A stretch of 41,903 bases of DNA from an uncultured bacterium (GCA_900317935.1 ONIU01000061.1:1-41903), one strand, 5' to 3'. Numbered from the stretch's first letter, positions 8,208 through 17,029 are shown. Notes: generated by a model not told the origin, from the letters alone. Numbers and translations: made by a program.

Positions 8208-8356
8208 CCCCTTTATTAAAGGGGAAAGGTTACGTTAGTAACCTAGGGGATTTTTGAATAGCTTATTAAAGCAGTACAAAGCTGAGTCCGAAGACTTTTG
8301 TATTATGTAAAATCTCCCCGTCAGCTTTAGCTGACACCCCTCTTTGAAAAAGAGGG
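8208..8356. repeat. MITE-like element with two 48-bp inverted arms
   Basis: The left arm (8208-8255) and right arm (8309-8356) are equal in length and share a mirrored layout. From the outside inward each has a CCC-TTT/AAA-GGG palindrome (8208-8224 and 8338-8356), a 16-nt hairpin (GGTTAC-GTTA-GTAACC at 8228-8243; GTCAGC-TTTA-GCTGAC at 8320-8335), then GGGGATTTT or its complement with one extra base. The centre is about 53 bases. No transposase or clear target duplication is seen. A related fragment (GGTTCC-TTC-GGAACC next to CCCCTTTC) lies near 25827-25860. Confidence 0.7.
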
Positions 8357-8388
8357 TTATAAAGAATTCCATCAAAAAAGGGAAAAAA

Positions 8389-9942
8389 ATGCTAAATAAA
8401 AAAATAATTAATATCACATTACTTTTCGCAGTATTTTTAGGCTTTACATCTTCTGTATTCGCAGATAAGAATTTAACTATTCTGCATACTAATGATACAC
8501 ACGCTCATCTGATTCCTTTTGATGATCCAGACCACGGAAAAGACTGTGGTGGTCTTGTTCGCAGATCAGGTTTGATTAATCTTATCAAGAAGGATGTAGA
8601 AAATCCTTTAATTCTTGATGCTGGTGATATTTTTCAAGGCACTACTTTCTTTACTATCTTCAAGGGTGAAGCCAGTTATAGAACAGCTAAAGCTATAGGC
8701 GTAGATGCTACTACCATGGGTAATCACGAACTTGATTTGGGTATTGAACATCTTCTTTCCATTATTGATAAGACCGGAATGAGAGTTCTTGCCAGCAATG
8801 TCGTATGGCCTGACGGTAAAAAGCATGTTTTCCAGCCTTATGCTGTTTTTGTTAGAAACGGTCTAAAGATTGGCGTTATAGGCAGAGTAGGGCATGATAA
8901 CTGGGGTGACTGCAATATTAAAGTTACCAACAAGATGAAACTTCTTGATGATATAGAAAACATCAGAGAAACAGCTAAGAGAATCAGACCATATGTTGAT
9001 TTGGTTATTGTTATTTCTCATGCAGAAGTTGAAAACGACAGAAATCTTGCTGCCAGCATTTCTGAAGTAGATGTTGTTATAGGTGGTCACACTCATTCAA
9101 AGATAATGAAACCTGAACTTATCAAGCACAACGAAAAAGCAGGCAATTATGACAATGGCTTGGGCGGAACTCTTTTCACAGAAGCTTATGAATGGGGCCA
9201 TTACCTTGGTCGTATCGACTTAACCGTTGATGATAACAAGAAAATAACCAAATGGGATGGCGAACTTATTGAAGTTAAGCCTGAACACGAAGCTTATGCA
9301 ACTAAGGGAATCAAAGACCTGGTTGAATACTACGACCAGAGCCGCATTAAGCAGATAAGCAGAGTAATTGCTCATTCTGAAAAGGGGCTTCCTTATGATA
9401 AAAAACAGAGAACACAAAAAATGTGTCCAGCAGGCGTTTTTACCTGTGATGCTCTAAAAGCCGCAACTAATTGTGATATTGGTATGGTTAACGCTAAAGG
9501 CGTAAGATGCCCGATTGCACCTGGTGATATTACAGTAGATAATATTCATACTATGCTTCCTTTTGAAAACACAATTATAGTTGTAACTCTCAAGGGCGAC
9601 CAGGTTCAGAAAATGTTAGACCACGCTGCCAAGATTTGGGGCAAGCAGACTTCCACTGTTATGAGCGGTGTATCTGGCGAACTTTATGTTGATGAAGGCA
9701 AAGCCAAGAATGTAAAAGTTAACGGCCAGCCTATAGATCCTGATAAGGAATATAAAGTTGCTGTAACCAGCTTTATCGCTGATGGTAACGAAGGCGGCGA
9801 TGTTTACTTCGCAAAACCTGTTTCAATGAAAGATTCCGGTATTATAATGAGAGATGCTGTTATTTCTTATATGGAACAGATGAAAGAATTGCCTAACATC
9901 GATTATGAACCTATGACTATTGTTAGAAACGGTTCAAAGTAA
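8389..9942 (+). CDS. Secreted 5'-nucleotidase / metallophosphoesterase
   Basis: This protein (517 residues from the chosen ATG) is a two-domain periplasmic 5'-nucleotidase of the UshA/NT5E type, which releases phosphate from nucleotides. A signal peptide ends at SSVFA. The metallophosphatase motifs are complete: HTNDTHAHL, LDAGDIFQGT, GNHELD, SHAE and GGHTHS. The C-terminal half (~320-515) is the substrate-binding 5'-nucleotidase domain, with GVFTCDALKAATNCDIG and the LPFENT segment. The start at 8389 is chosen because AAAGGGAAAA lies just upstream and it puts the signal peptide at the N-terminus. An earlier TTG at 8344 would start inside the repeat element and add a spurious basic extension. 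It is followed after 31 bases by an exported protein gene, probably in the same operon. Confidence 0.93.
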   Translation: MLNKKIINITLLFAVFLGFTSSVFADKNLTILHTNDTHAHLIPFDDPDHGKDCGGLVRRSGLINLIKKDVENPLILDAGDIFQGTTFFTIFKGEASYRTAKAIGVDATTMGNHELDLGIEHLLSIIDKTGMRVLASNVVWPDGKKHVFQPYAVFVRNGLKIGVIGRVGHDNWGDCNIKVTNKMKLLDDIENIRETAKRIRPYVDLVIVISHAEVENDRNLAASISEVDVVIGGHTHSKIMKPELIKHNEKAGNYDNGLGGTLFTEAYEWGHYLGRIDLTVDDNKKITKWDGELIEVKPEHEAYATKGIKDLVEYYDQSRIKQISRVIAHSEKGLPYDKKQRTQKMCPAGVFTCDALKAATNCDIGMVNAKGVRCPIAPGDITVDNIHTMLPFENTIIVVTLKGDQVQKMLDHAAKIWGKQTSTVMSGVSGELYVDEGKAKNVKVNGQPIDPDKEYKVAVTSFIADGNEGGDVYFAKPVSMKDSGIIMRDAVISYMEQMKELPNIDYEPMTIVRNGSK

Positions 9943-9973
9943 TCATTAAAAAACAGCAAGAGGAAAAAGAAGC

Positions 9974-11692
9974 ATGAAAAAAACAGCCTTAACTTTAATG
10001 GTGGTGTTGCTAATAGCTGTCTGCAGCATTAGATGTATGGCAGATAATGCTGTTAAGCTAAACAGGGTTGTTGTAACTTTTTCTCCTCTTGTTGTTAATA
10101 ATGTTAATTGTACAGATCAGCTTTTCGACGTATTTTCTCAGCTAACCAAAATTCCTTCTTCTTTATCTGAAGATTTGGAAGCCTCCGGCGCTCTTTGGTC
10201 TATAAGTCAGAATCTTTGCGGGATGCAGATTTGTGTCAGTTCTTCAAAGTCTCCAAAAGAACTTTGCGAAATAGTTGGTTTATTTTTGTCTCATGCTCTC
10301 AGGGATACTGAGAAAATCCTGACTTCTACTAAGAGTGATATCAAGCCGGTTGACAGACTTTATCAGTTTTTGATTGATTCTGAAGGCTCAGCTTACAAGA
10401 CAAAACCAGTGAGTATCACTTTCTATGATTATTCTGGTAAAGAAATAGAAGATTGTTATTCAAAATATTTAAATGCAGAAGATGCTGCCAATGCTGCTGA
10501 TGCTGAAGTAGCAAGTGATACAGAAGCTAGTGTTGTAAACGAAGATAAAAAAATAACTAAAAATGATATTATAAATGATTATTGCGAACTTTATAACCGA
10601 AGCAGAGAAACAAATATGGAATTGCTTCCAAAAGTTCAGGCAGTTGCAAAGCCAATATTGGCTAAATTGATTTTTTGGAATAAGCTGACTCCAGATACTT
10701 TTATTTCCGCCAGTCTTATAAAGAATAAACTGATTTTTGATGGCGAAAACAGCCCCAATTCTGCTATAGAATTGTTTAATTCTGGAAAAGGTCTGGTGCT
10801 TGTTGTATTAAGCGAAGTAGATAAAAACTCATTATATGCTCAGCATTTATTGATGAGCAAAAGAATTGATGCCGCCGTTTCCGGCATTGGGCCTAAAGAA
10901 TGGGAAGCATGGAACGGAAAGTTGCTTGAAGTTATGCGCAACGATAGACGTGATTACAACAAGAAGGCCATGTTTGACGAATGGAACAAGCATTGGGGTG
11001 GAATCGGCTTTAATTCTATACCCAATAAATCAGATTTCAAAAAACCTGATTGTATAAAAGAAGCAGAAATCTTTTCAACTCAGTCGGAACACAATTTCTA
11101 TCTGACTCCTGATACTTACCCAGCTATTTATGCTTGTAATGATGAGAATTTTACTGACGGCTCAAATGTTGCGGTATGCCTGCAGGGTCATACTTCTTTT
11201 ATTGATGGAATAGAAAACCATGTAAGGTCATTGTTGAAGATAACTGTTCCGATAACTATTAACAGAAAGCGCCCTGACCGAATAACCCTCAGTTTTTATA
11301 GCCCTGAAGCCAAGATTCCTGCTCATTTATCAAGAATAAAGTCTTCTGTTTCAGATTATCTTTACTCTAAGTTTAATGTTACTGATTTAAAGAAATCAAT
11401 AAGAATAGGTATTGCTGGAATTTCTTCTATACCTGCTTATCAGCTTCATGGTTTATTGAGTCTCGGCTGGCCTACTAATAAAAGTCGCTATGAATCAAGG
11501 TTAGTGACATCTACAGATTTATATGACTTTGTAAAGAGCTCTTCTTCAAACGAACAAATACTCAAAAACCGATGGGAAAACCTTGCCTCATCACCTCAGG
11601 ATAAAGCATACATTCTTTCTGTTCTGGCTTGTAATAATTTGACTATTGATTCCTGGTTCGGCATCAATAATAAAGATAAAAAAGACAATTAA
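9974..11692 (+). CDS. Exported protein of unknown function
   Basis: A 572-residue protein that I do not recognise. The N-terminus is a signal peptide ending near residue 23 (CSIRCMA), so the protein is exported. No lipobox is clear. The region ~165-205 is Ala/Asp/Glu-rich and looks like a linker between two alpha/beta halves. Segments such as GALWSISQNLCG, KLTPDTFISASLI and LLSLGWPTNKSRYESRL recall the two-lobed layout of inactive M16-like peptidase domains, but no HxxEH zinc motif is present and the resemblance is weak. It follows the 5'-nucleotidase gene by 31 bases with an AGAGGAAAAAGAAGC ribosome binding region. Its last four bases overlap the end of the convergent HEAT/TPR gene. Confidence 0.6.
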   Translation: MKKTALTLMVVLLIAVCSIRCMADNAVKLNRVVVTFSPLVVNNVNCTDQLFDVFSQLTKIPSSLSEDLEASGALWSISQNLCGMQICVSSSKSPKELCEIVGLFLSHALRDTEKILTSTKSDIKPVDRLYQFLIDSEGSAYKTKPVSITFYDYSGKEIEDCYSKYLNAEDAANAADAEVASDTEASVVNEDKKITKNDIINDYCELYNRSRETNMELLPKVQAVAKPILAKLIFWNKLTPDTFISASLIKNKLIFDGENSPNSAIELFNSGKGLVLVVLSEVDKNSLYAQHLLMSKRIDAAVSGIGPKEWEAWNGKLLEVMRNDRRDYNKKAMFDEWNKHWGGIGFNSIPNKSDFKKPDCIKEAEIFSTQSEHNFYLTPDTYPAIYACNDENFTDGSNVAVCLQGHTSFIDGIENHVRSLLKITVPITINRKRPDRITLSFYSPEAKIPAHLSRIKSSVSDYLYSKFNVTDLKKSIRIGIAGISSIPAYQLHGLLSLGWPTNKSRYESRLVTSTDLYDFVKSSSSNEQILKNRWENLASSPQDKAYILSVLACNNLTIDSWFGINNKDKKDN

Positions 11693-14037
11693 TGCAAAGG
11701 GCCTTTTTGAGTGAGGCGTTCAAGCATATCTCTTAAGTTTTTATAGCTGGGTGTATCTTTTTCGACCGCATTAAGAGAGCGTCTAATCAGCTGTATAGCT
11801 TCGTTGGTTTTTCCTTTTTTATTTAAAATAACTGCTAAGTTGTAATAAGCGTTGGCGTCATGTGAATCAAGCACAAGCACTTTGCGATAGATTTCGGCAG
11901 CTTTTTCGTTGTCGCTGGTTTTCTGATAGGCTAGAGCTAAGTTGTTAAGTATTCTGGCGCTTGGCTGCTGGTAGCGCAAGCCGTCTTCATACTGTTTTAT
12001 AGCATCCTGCCACCTGTTATTTTTAAGGTAAATGCTGGCAAGATTAAATCTGATTACCGATAAATCAGGCTTTAATTTTAACGCTTTTTTGTAGCTTTCA
12101 ATAGCGTCATCAATGGCTCCATTGCGATAATAGGCTGTCCCAAGATTGCTTAGAGCCTGAATGCTGAAGGGATCCATTTCAAGTATTTTGTTAAAGGTTT
12201 TAATGGCATTTTCGAAGCGTGTCAGTTTGAAATACAGGTTGCCGGCAAAAGTCAGTCCTTTGGTGTCGTAAGGGAATTTGGACAAGAAGTATTCTACTGC
12301 TGTTACTGCTTCTTTTAGTTTGCCGACTTTGTAAAAATCCTGATATTTGCTTCTTAAGTCTTCTCTGATTTCTGCGTTGCTTTTTTCAGCCGGTAGTGGA
12401 GTTATAGAAGAATTATTTGAAGCAGTAGTTTCTGTGGCGATATTATAGCCGAAATTGCCTGTTGGGGCTGTTATTGATTCACTTATTGCCGACCTGATTA
12501 TTTTTGGGGCTTCTGGAAGTTTGACTTTTTCAATTTTGGCTGCAAGTGCAGTATGAGCAGGGTAATTCATCATTTCGTTTAGAACAATGCCTAACTGTCT
12601 GACTGCATAGGCTCCAGAAATTTTAATTGATAAATCTCGGCTGGAAAGCATGTTTTCAAGCTCTTTTATAACATCCGTTTCTCCAAGTTTAAAGAGAATT
12701 CTTGCGGCGTTGGCTTTTGTTCGATTATCAGAATCGTGAAGCATAGGCTTAATTACACTAATACAGCCTTCACCTAGTGTTTCTTCTAAGCCATCTACTG
12801 CATTGGCTCTAACTCTGGAGTCTCTATCATGTAAAGCACTTTGTAAAGTAAGGTTTGCGCCTTTTCCCCCAATATGCCCAAGACTTGTTATTATAGAGGC
12901 TCTCAGCTTGGGGTTTCTTTCGTCAGAAAGCATTTTTATTAGAATATCACTTGCTGGAACGACTCTGAGTTTCCCTAATATTGTGATAGCTTGAAGTCTG
13001 ACAAAAGGTGCCGGGTCGCTGAGCATATTCAGTATTGGTGCTGTCTGTCCTTCTTTGGCCCTTACTGAAAATGCTTTTGCCGCATTCTTTCTGACGTCTG
13101 GCTCGTCGTCTTTTAAAAGCGTTATCAGGTAATCTAAGGCTTCTTCGCAGTCTATGACAGATAAGATATAGGCCAATGTGGCTCGAACCCACTTGCTTGG
13201 GTCATCTAACATGCTTCTGAGGCTGGTTATAACTTCTGTAAGCTTGCCTATTTTATAAGCTGCTACCAGGGCGTTTCCTCTGACACGATTGGAAGAGTAT
13301 TTGAAAAATGGCTGAATTAGTGCAAAGACCTTGTCTGAGGGAAGTCCAAGCTTTGAAAATGCTTCTATTGCGTTGGCCTTCACTCTGTCGTCCTGGTCTC
13401 TGAGAGCTCTGGTTAAGGTTGCAACGGCAGTTAAATCGCCTAATTGGCCTAGAGCGCTTATTATGGCTGCGCGCTTTCGTTCGTTTCTTTCCCTTAAATA
13501 AAAGGCAACAAGAGGGTTGGTGGCTTTGTGGTTGCCGATTTTTGCCAATGCATCAACTACATTAAGGAATATCCATTCGTTGCTTTCGCCTAAGCACCCT
13601 AACAGGTTAGAAACTGTATTCAGGTCTTTGAGACGGCCGAGGGAGGTTATGCAGGCGTATCTGATGTTTGCATCCAAGTCGCTTAAACCTGCTACTAATG
13701 CATCAATGGCGGCTTTATTCTTGAAATTGCCTAGGGCTAGGGCGATATTTGGGCGGATTTCCTTGTCGGCTTCATTGAAAGCATTTAGAAGGTTATTGAA
13801 GGCGTTTTCATCGCCGATAGCTGCTAAGGCTTCTGGCATTGAGCTGTCTTGCTTTTCCCTTAAAATAGCTTCTGTTAAAGGAACAATTGCTTCGGGGTCG
13901 CAGATTTTTTCAAGAGCCTTTGCGCCTTCTTCTCTGAGACGCTGGTCTTGATGAGACAGAAAACCGATGAGTTTTCTTGTGCATGGCTTTATTAAATAAA
14001 GACCTTTTTGTTTTAAAATATTATTATCAGAGCTCAA
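11689..14037 (-). CDS. HEAT-repeat/TPR scaffold protein
   Basis: A 782-residue, probably cytoplasmic protein built of two helical repeat arrays. Residues ~15-500 contain about fifteen HEAT/PBS-lyase-type repeats of ~31-33 residues with recurring cores such as DPEAIVPLTEAI, DANIRYACITSLGRL and DRDSRVRANAVDGL. A polar linker (~505-585) leads to TPR repeats (~590-775) with cores like ALSNLGTAYYRNGAIDDAIESY. Such proteins bind partner proteins and no enzymatic motif is present. The reading frame opens with TTG, preceded by only a weak purine run, and there is no other suitable start for ~66 residues. The start lies 20 bases after a strong terminator, so the promoter must be very close or read-through must occur. 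The 3' end overlaps the convergent gene by 4 bases. Confidence 0.85.
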   Translation of the reverse strand: MSSDNNILKQKGLYLIKPCTRKLIGFLSHQDQRLREEGAKALEKICDPEAIVPLTEAILREKQDSSMPEALAAIGDENAFNNLLNAFNEADKEIRPNIALALGNFKNKAAIDALVAGLSDLDANIRYACITSLGRLKDLNTVSNLLGCLGESNEWIFLNVVDALAKIGNHKATNPLVAFYLRERNERKRAAIISALGQLGDLTAVATLTRALRDQDDRVKANAIEAFSKLGLPSDKVFALIQPFFKYSSNRVRGNALVAAYKIGKLTEVITSLRSMLDDPSKWVRATLAYILSVIDCEEALDYLITLLKDDEPDVRKNAAKAFSVRAKEGQTAPILNMLSDPAPFVRLQAITILGKLRVVPASDILIKMLSDERNPKLRASIITSLGHIGGKGANLTLQSALHDRDSRVRANAVDGLEETLGEGCISVIKPMLHDSDNRTKANAARILFKLGETDVIKELENMLSSRDLSIKISGAYAVRQLGIVLNEMMNYPAHTALAAKIEKVKLPEAPKIIRSAISESITAPTGNFGYNIATETTASNNSSITPLPAEKSNAEIREDLRSKYQDFYKVGKLKEAVTAVEYFLSKFPYDTKGLTFAGNLYFKLTRFENAIKTFNKILEMDPFSIQALSNLGTAYYRNGAIDDAIESYKKALKLKPDLSVIRFNLASIYLKNNRWQDAIKQYEDGLRYQQPSARILNNLALAYQKTSDNEKAAEIYRKVLVLDSHDANAYYNLAVILNKKGKTNEAIQLIRRSLNAVEKDTPSYKNLRDMLERLTQKGPLH

Positions 14038-14056
14038 TGTTTGTTCTTTTTACATT

Positions 14057-14092
14057 AAAAAAGACCCGCTTTTGATATGCGAGTCTTTTTAT
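14057..14092 (-). terminator. Rho-independent terminator, possibly bidirectional
   Basis: The arms AAAAAAGACCCGC and GCGAGTCTTTTTAT surround a 9-base loop and form a GC-rich stem flanked by A and T runs. It lies directly after the stop of the small Tudor-like gene on the minus strand and 20 bases before the HEAT/TPR start. Confidence 0.85.
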
Positions 14093-14106
14093 TTCTGGTT
14101 AGTGAA

Positions 14107-14334
14107 CTATGCCATTCTAAGGGTTTTGATTCCGACCTTTTCGAAGGCAACTTTCATTTTGTTGATACCATCATCTGTAGTGCCAACTTCGATTACTTCA
14201 CCTGTATCATCCCATACTTTGTGAAATACCATTTCGCCTTTTTCAAAAGTATCAGTTACAGAATATTCTCTTACTTCACTTTTCTTTTTAGATGAGGCAT
14301 CATCTGTCTTTTTGATTGTTTTTGCACGAACCAT
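14107..14334 (-). CDS. Small SH3/Tudor-like domain protein
   Basis: This is a 75-residue protein. The N-terminal ~22 residues are basic (Lys-rich). The rest, from YSVTDTFEKGEMVFHKVWDD through GEVIEV to MKVAFEKVGIKTLRMA, has the beta-barrel wording of the C-terminal Tudor-like domain of PcrA/UvrD helicases (GD.V.H...G.G.V...V.F...G.K.L), here as a stand-alone gene. By family knowledge such domains bind RNA polymerase or nucleic acid. That this copy does so is inference. It has its own consensus-like promoter (14368-14397), a strong GGGAGG ribosome binding site and its own terminator, so it is probably well expressed. Confidence 0.7.
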   Translation of the reverse strand: MVRAKTIKKTDDASSKKKSEVREYSVTDTFEKGEMVFHKVWDDTGEVIEVGTTDDGINKMKVAFEKVGIKTLRMA

Positions 14335-14367
14335 AGGTTGTCCTCCCTTCCCGGAAGTTTATTATTC

Positions 14368-14397
14368 ATACTATCACGGTAAGTTTTTTATTGTCAA
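14368..14397 (-). promoter_or_regulatory. Promoter of the small Tudor-like gene
   Basis: On the minus strand a perfect -35 TTGACA (14392-14397) is followed by an 18-base spacer and TAGTAT (14368-14373). It lies about 35 bases before the ATG, with GGGAGG in the leader. Confidence 0.7.
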
Positions 14398-14446
14398 GTT
14401 ATTATAAGAGCTCTTGTTGTAAGAGTGAGACTCTTCGTTGTGGGCC

Positions 14447-14485
14447 AATAGCTAAAGCTATTTGTGGGATGGCTGTTTCGCAGCC
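14447..14485. repeat. Two short hairpins with an 8-bp separator
   Basis: AATAGC-TAAA-GCTATT (14447-14462), the separator TGTGGGAT (14463-14470) and GGCTG-TTTCG-CAGCC (14471-14485) repeat the architecture of the 5151-5283 array. They are preceded by GTGAGACTCTTCGTTGTGGG, a word also found near 246-274 and 30346-30366 in varied form. Confidence 0.8.
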
Positions 14486-14499
14486 TGTGGATGTTGTTA

Positions 14500-14611
14500 T
14501 AAGGGTTAGAGTAGATGGAAGAGTTAGAAGTGTTGGGTTTGGCAAATTCCTCACTCATTACTCCTAATTCCTAACTCTCTGTTGCTCTACGCTCTAGGCT
14601 CTGTGCTCTAT
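14500..14611. repeat. Low-complexity intergenic repeat
   Basis: This block runs from GTTAGAGTAGATGGAAGAGT to the iorB stop. It contains TCACTCATTACTCCTAATTC and GCTCTACGCTCTAGGC, whose reverse complements match words near 5041-5075. It is a dispersed repeat class with no coding potential. Confidence 0.65.
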
Positions 14612-15172
14612 CTAGGCCATTGCCCATCCGGCTTCAAATGCTTTAAGATTGAGGTCTAAGAGCTTCTGAGGAACCTTTTCCTTTATGCTTTCAACCCAGA
14701 GTTTGGGGTCTATCATTGTAAGCTTGTGGACTACATTCAAGCATTTCTGATTGCCAAGTTCTGTGGCTTTACCGATAGCATCAACACAAATGTTGGCTAT
14801 TGAGCTTTGGCTCAGTATTTCAGGAATGTTTTCGGGGTATTTTTCGCTGCCTGCAGATACAGACATCGGAAGAATCTTCTGGGCATTTGTAATTACAATT
14901 CCGTCTGGTTTGAGGAATTCAGCCCATCTGATAGCTTCTAGTTCTTCAAAGGATAAGATGATATCAGCTTCACCTTTTCTGATAATAGGAGAAGCGATGT
15001 TTTCACCAAAACGAACGTGACTTACAACGCTTCCACCGCGCTGGGCCATTCCGTGAATTTCAGATTTCTTAACATCAAAACCAGCTTTCATTGCGCAGTC
15101 AGCGATTAGATTACTGGCTAATAAAGTTCCTTGTCCGCCTACACCGCAAAGTAGAATATTAGTAGTAGTCAT
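14612..15172 (-). CDS. iorB: Indolepyruvate:ferredoxin oxidoreductase, beta subunit
   Basis: A 186-residue gamma-type domain of the 2-oxoacid:ferredoxin oxidoreductase family. With IorA it oxidatively decarboxylates indolepyruvate and other aryl pyruvates to aryl-acetyl-CoA while reducing ferredoxin, in the anaerobic breakdown (or reverse synthesis) of aromatic amino acids. The opening ILLCGVGGQGTLLASN, KKSEIHGMAQRGGSVVSHVR and ADIILSFEELEA are diagnostic. Its ATG shares a base with the iorA stop (TAATG), so the two are translationally coupled. The length is typical. Confidence 0.93.
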   Translation of the reverse strand: MTTTNILLCGVGGQGTLLASNLIADCAMKAGFDVKKSEIHGMAQRGGSVVSHVRFGENIASPIIRKGEADIILSFEELEAIRWAEFLKPDGIVITNAQKILPMSVSAGSEKYPENIPEILSQSSIANICVDAIGKATELGNQKCLNVVHKLTMIDPKLWVESIKEKVPQKLLDLNLKAFEAGWAMA

Positions 15173-16956
15173 TATTTTGCCTCCTCAGTAGCTTGAGTAA
15201 TCGCAGCCGGTTTGCAGACCTTTGCGCAAAGACCGCAATGAACACAGAGAGCGTAGTTGATTACAGTCTTTCCGTCTTCTGGATTGATTTCTAAGGCGGG
15301 GCAACCAAGTTTCATGCACATTCCGCATTTTACGCACTTGTCTCTGTTGATGCTGACTTTGTAAGTTTTTGGCTTATAACTCTTCAAGAGGAAGCAGGGG
15401 CGCTTTGTAATTACTACGCTTGGAGATGGATCTGCCAAAGCGGTTTTTATAGTTTCTTCCAAAGCTTTTAAGTCGAATGGGTCTACAGAAGCAACATGGT
15501 CTACACCGAGAGCCTTGCAGACGGCTTCAAGATTAACTGCTTTTGCCGGTTCACCTTTTAATGTCTTGCCACTTGCTGGATTTGGCTGATGACCGGTCAT
15601 AGCAGTGATTGAATTGTCGAGAATAATAGTCACATGGCGGCCCTTATTGTAAACCGTATCTAACAAGCCAGTCATGCCTGAATGCATAAAGGTTGATTCG
15701 CCGATTACAGCAACAAGTTTGCCATGAATCTTGTCTTTCATGGCTTTTTCCATGCCAAGAGCGTTTGTAATAGAAGCACCCATGCAGACTATAGAATGCA
15801 TAGCATTGTGTGGAGCAAGAGCGCCGAGGCTATAGCAGCCGATATCACCTGTAACTGTGCAGTTTAGTTTTCTGAGAGTATAGAAAACTCCGCGATGAGG
15901 GCAGCCAGGGCAGAGAACAGGTGGTCTTACTGGAATCTTGATTCCGGAAGTTAATTTTGCAGATTTTAAGGGTTCTTTATCTGAAAATTCTTTTAAAGCA
16001 TCATAAATAATATCGGGGTTCAATTCGCTGCATGCTGGAATTCTGTCTTTGCCGATGCAGTCTATGCCAGCGGCTCTGACGGCCATTTCTAAGAATGGGT
16101 CGTTTTCTTCAATAACAACGACTTGATCTACTGTTTCAGCAAACTTTTTGAAGAGTTCTGTTGGGAACGGCCAGCTCATTCCAACTTTTAAGAAAGAAGC
16201 ATTTGGGAAAACTTCTTTTGCATGCTGGTAGCTGATCCCAGAGGTAATAATACCAAGCTTTTTATCGCCTTTTTCTATGCGGTTAAATTCAGAGTTATTG
16301 CTGAGTTTTTCTAGTTTTGCTGTTCTTGCTTCAACTTTTTCGTGAAGCTTTTTGGCAACTGCCGGCAATACGCAATATTTGCCCATGTTGCGTTCAAATT
16401 CGCGTTCAGGAGCGGTTTCTCTTTCGCCTAATTCAACTACGCCTTCAGAGTGGGAAACTCTGGTAGTAGTGCGTATAATAACAGGAGTATCATATTCTTC
16501 AGATATTTTTACCGCAGCTTTAACCATGTCTTTGGCTTCCTGGCTGTTAGTTGGCTCGAAAAGAGGCATTTTAGCCATTCTTGCATAGTTGCGGTTGTCT
16601 TGTTCGTTCTGAGAACTGTGAAGGCCTGGATCGTCAGCGGTAACTATAATCAATGCAGCATTAATTCCAGTATAAGAAGATGTAAAGAATGGGTCGGCAG
16701 CAACGTTTAAACCGACGTGCTTCTGGGCACAAATGGAACGGGCACCAGCATAAGCTGCACCGATAACGGTTTCCATAGCTGTCTTTTCGTTAACGGCCCA
16801 TTGTGCATCAACTTCATCATATTTGCCTAAAAACTCAAGAATTTCTGTTGAAGGTGTTCCTGGATAAGCAGAAGCAAATCTGATGCCTGCTTCCCATGCA
16901 CCACGGGCAATAGCAGCGTTCCCGGAAAGAAACGCACGTTTACCTTTTTCGGTCAT
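15172..16956 (-). CDS. iorA: Indolepyruvate:ferredoxin oxidoreductase, alpha subunit
   Basis: A 594-residue catalytic subunit. The N-terminal pyrimidine-binding half (GNAAIARGAWEAG, YPGTPSTEI, NEKTAMETVIGAAYAGAR) is followed by a thiamine-diphosphate half (CPGCPHRG, TGDIGCYSLGALAP, DNSITAMTGHQ). The C-terminus carries two iron-sulfur motifs: Cys541, 544, 547 and 552 with the family's odd x4 spacing before CP, and a regular set at Cys571, 574, 577 and 581. This oxygen-sensitive enzyme supports an anaerobic lifestyle. AAGGAG lies a few bases before the ATG and a promoter at 17001-17029. It forms an operon with iorB. Confidence 0.95.
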   Translation of the reverse strand: MTEKGKRAFLSGNAAIARGAWEAGIRFASAYPGTPSTEILEFLGKYDEVDAQWAVNEKTAMETVIGAAYAGARSICAQKHVGLNVAADPFFTSSYTGINAALIIVTADDPGLHSSQNEQDNRNYARMAKMPLFEPTNSQEAKDMVKAAVKISEEYDTPVIIRTTTRVSHSEGVVELGERETAPEREFERNMGKYCVLPAVAKKLHEKVEARTAKLEKLSNNSEFNRIEKGDKKLGIITSGISYQHAKEVFPNASFLKVGMSWPFPTELFKKFAETVDQVVVIEENDPFLEMAVRAAGIDCIGKDRIPACSELNPDIIYDALKEFSDKEPLKSAKLTSGIKIPVRPPVLCPGCPHRGVFYTLRKLNCTVTGDIGCYSLGALAPHNAMHSIVCMGASITNALGMEKAMKDKIHGKLVAVIGESTFMHSGMTGLLDTVYNKGRHVTIILDNSITAMTGHQPNPASGKTLKGEPAKAVNLEAVCKALGVDHVASVDPFDLKALEETIKTALADPSPSVVITKRPCFLLKSYKPKTYKVSINRDKCVKCGMCMKLGCPALEINPEDGKTVINYALCVHCGLCAKVCKPAAITQATEEAK

Positions 16957-17000
16957 AAGACACTCCTTTTCCTTTTTGGTTGTTTTTATCTATATGAATT

Positions 17001-17029
17001 ATTCTATATTATTTAAAACTTAAAGTAAA
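17001..17029 (-). promoter_or_regulatory. Promoter of iorAB
   Basis: On the minus strand TTTACT (17024-17029), a 17-base spacer and TAGAAT (17001-17006) lie about 45 bases before the iorA ATG. The match is four of six and five of six to consensus. Confidence 0.5.

Noticed and set aside
8344..8388. Upstream TTG start for the 5'-nucleotidase
   Set aside because: It lies inside the repeat element and would put a basic extension before the signal peptide. The ATG at 8389 has a proper purine-rich site.
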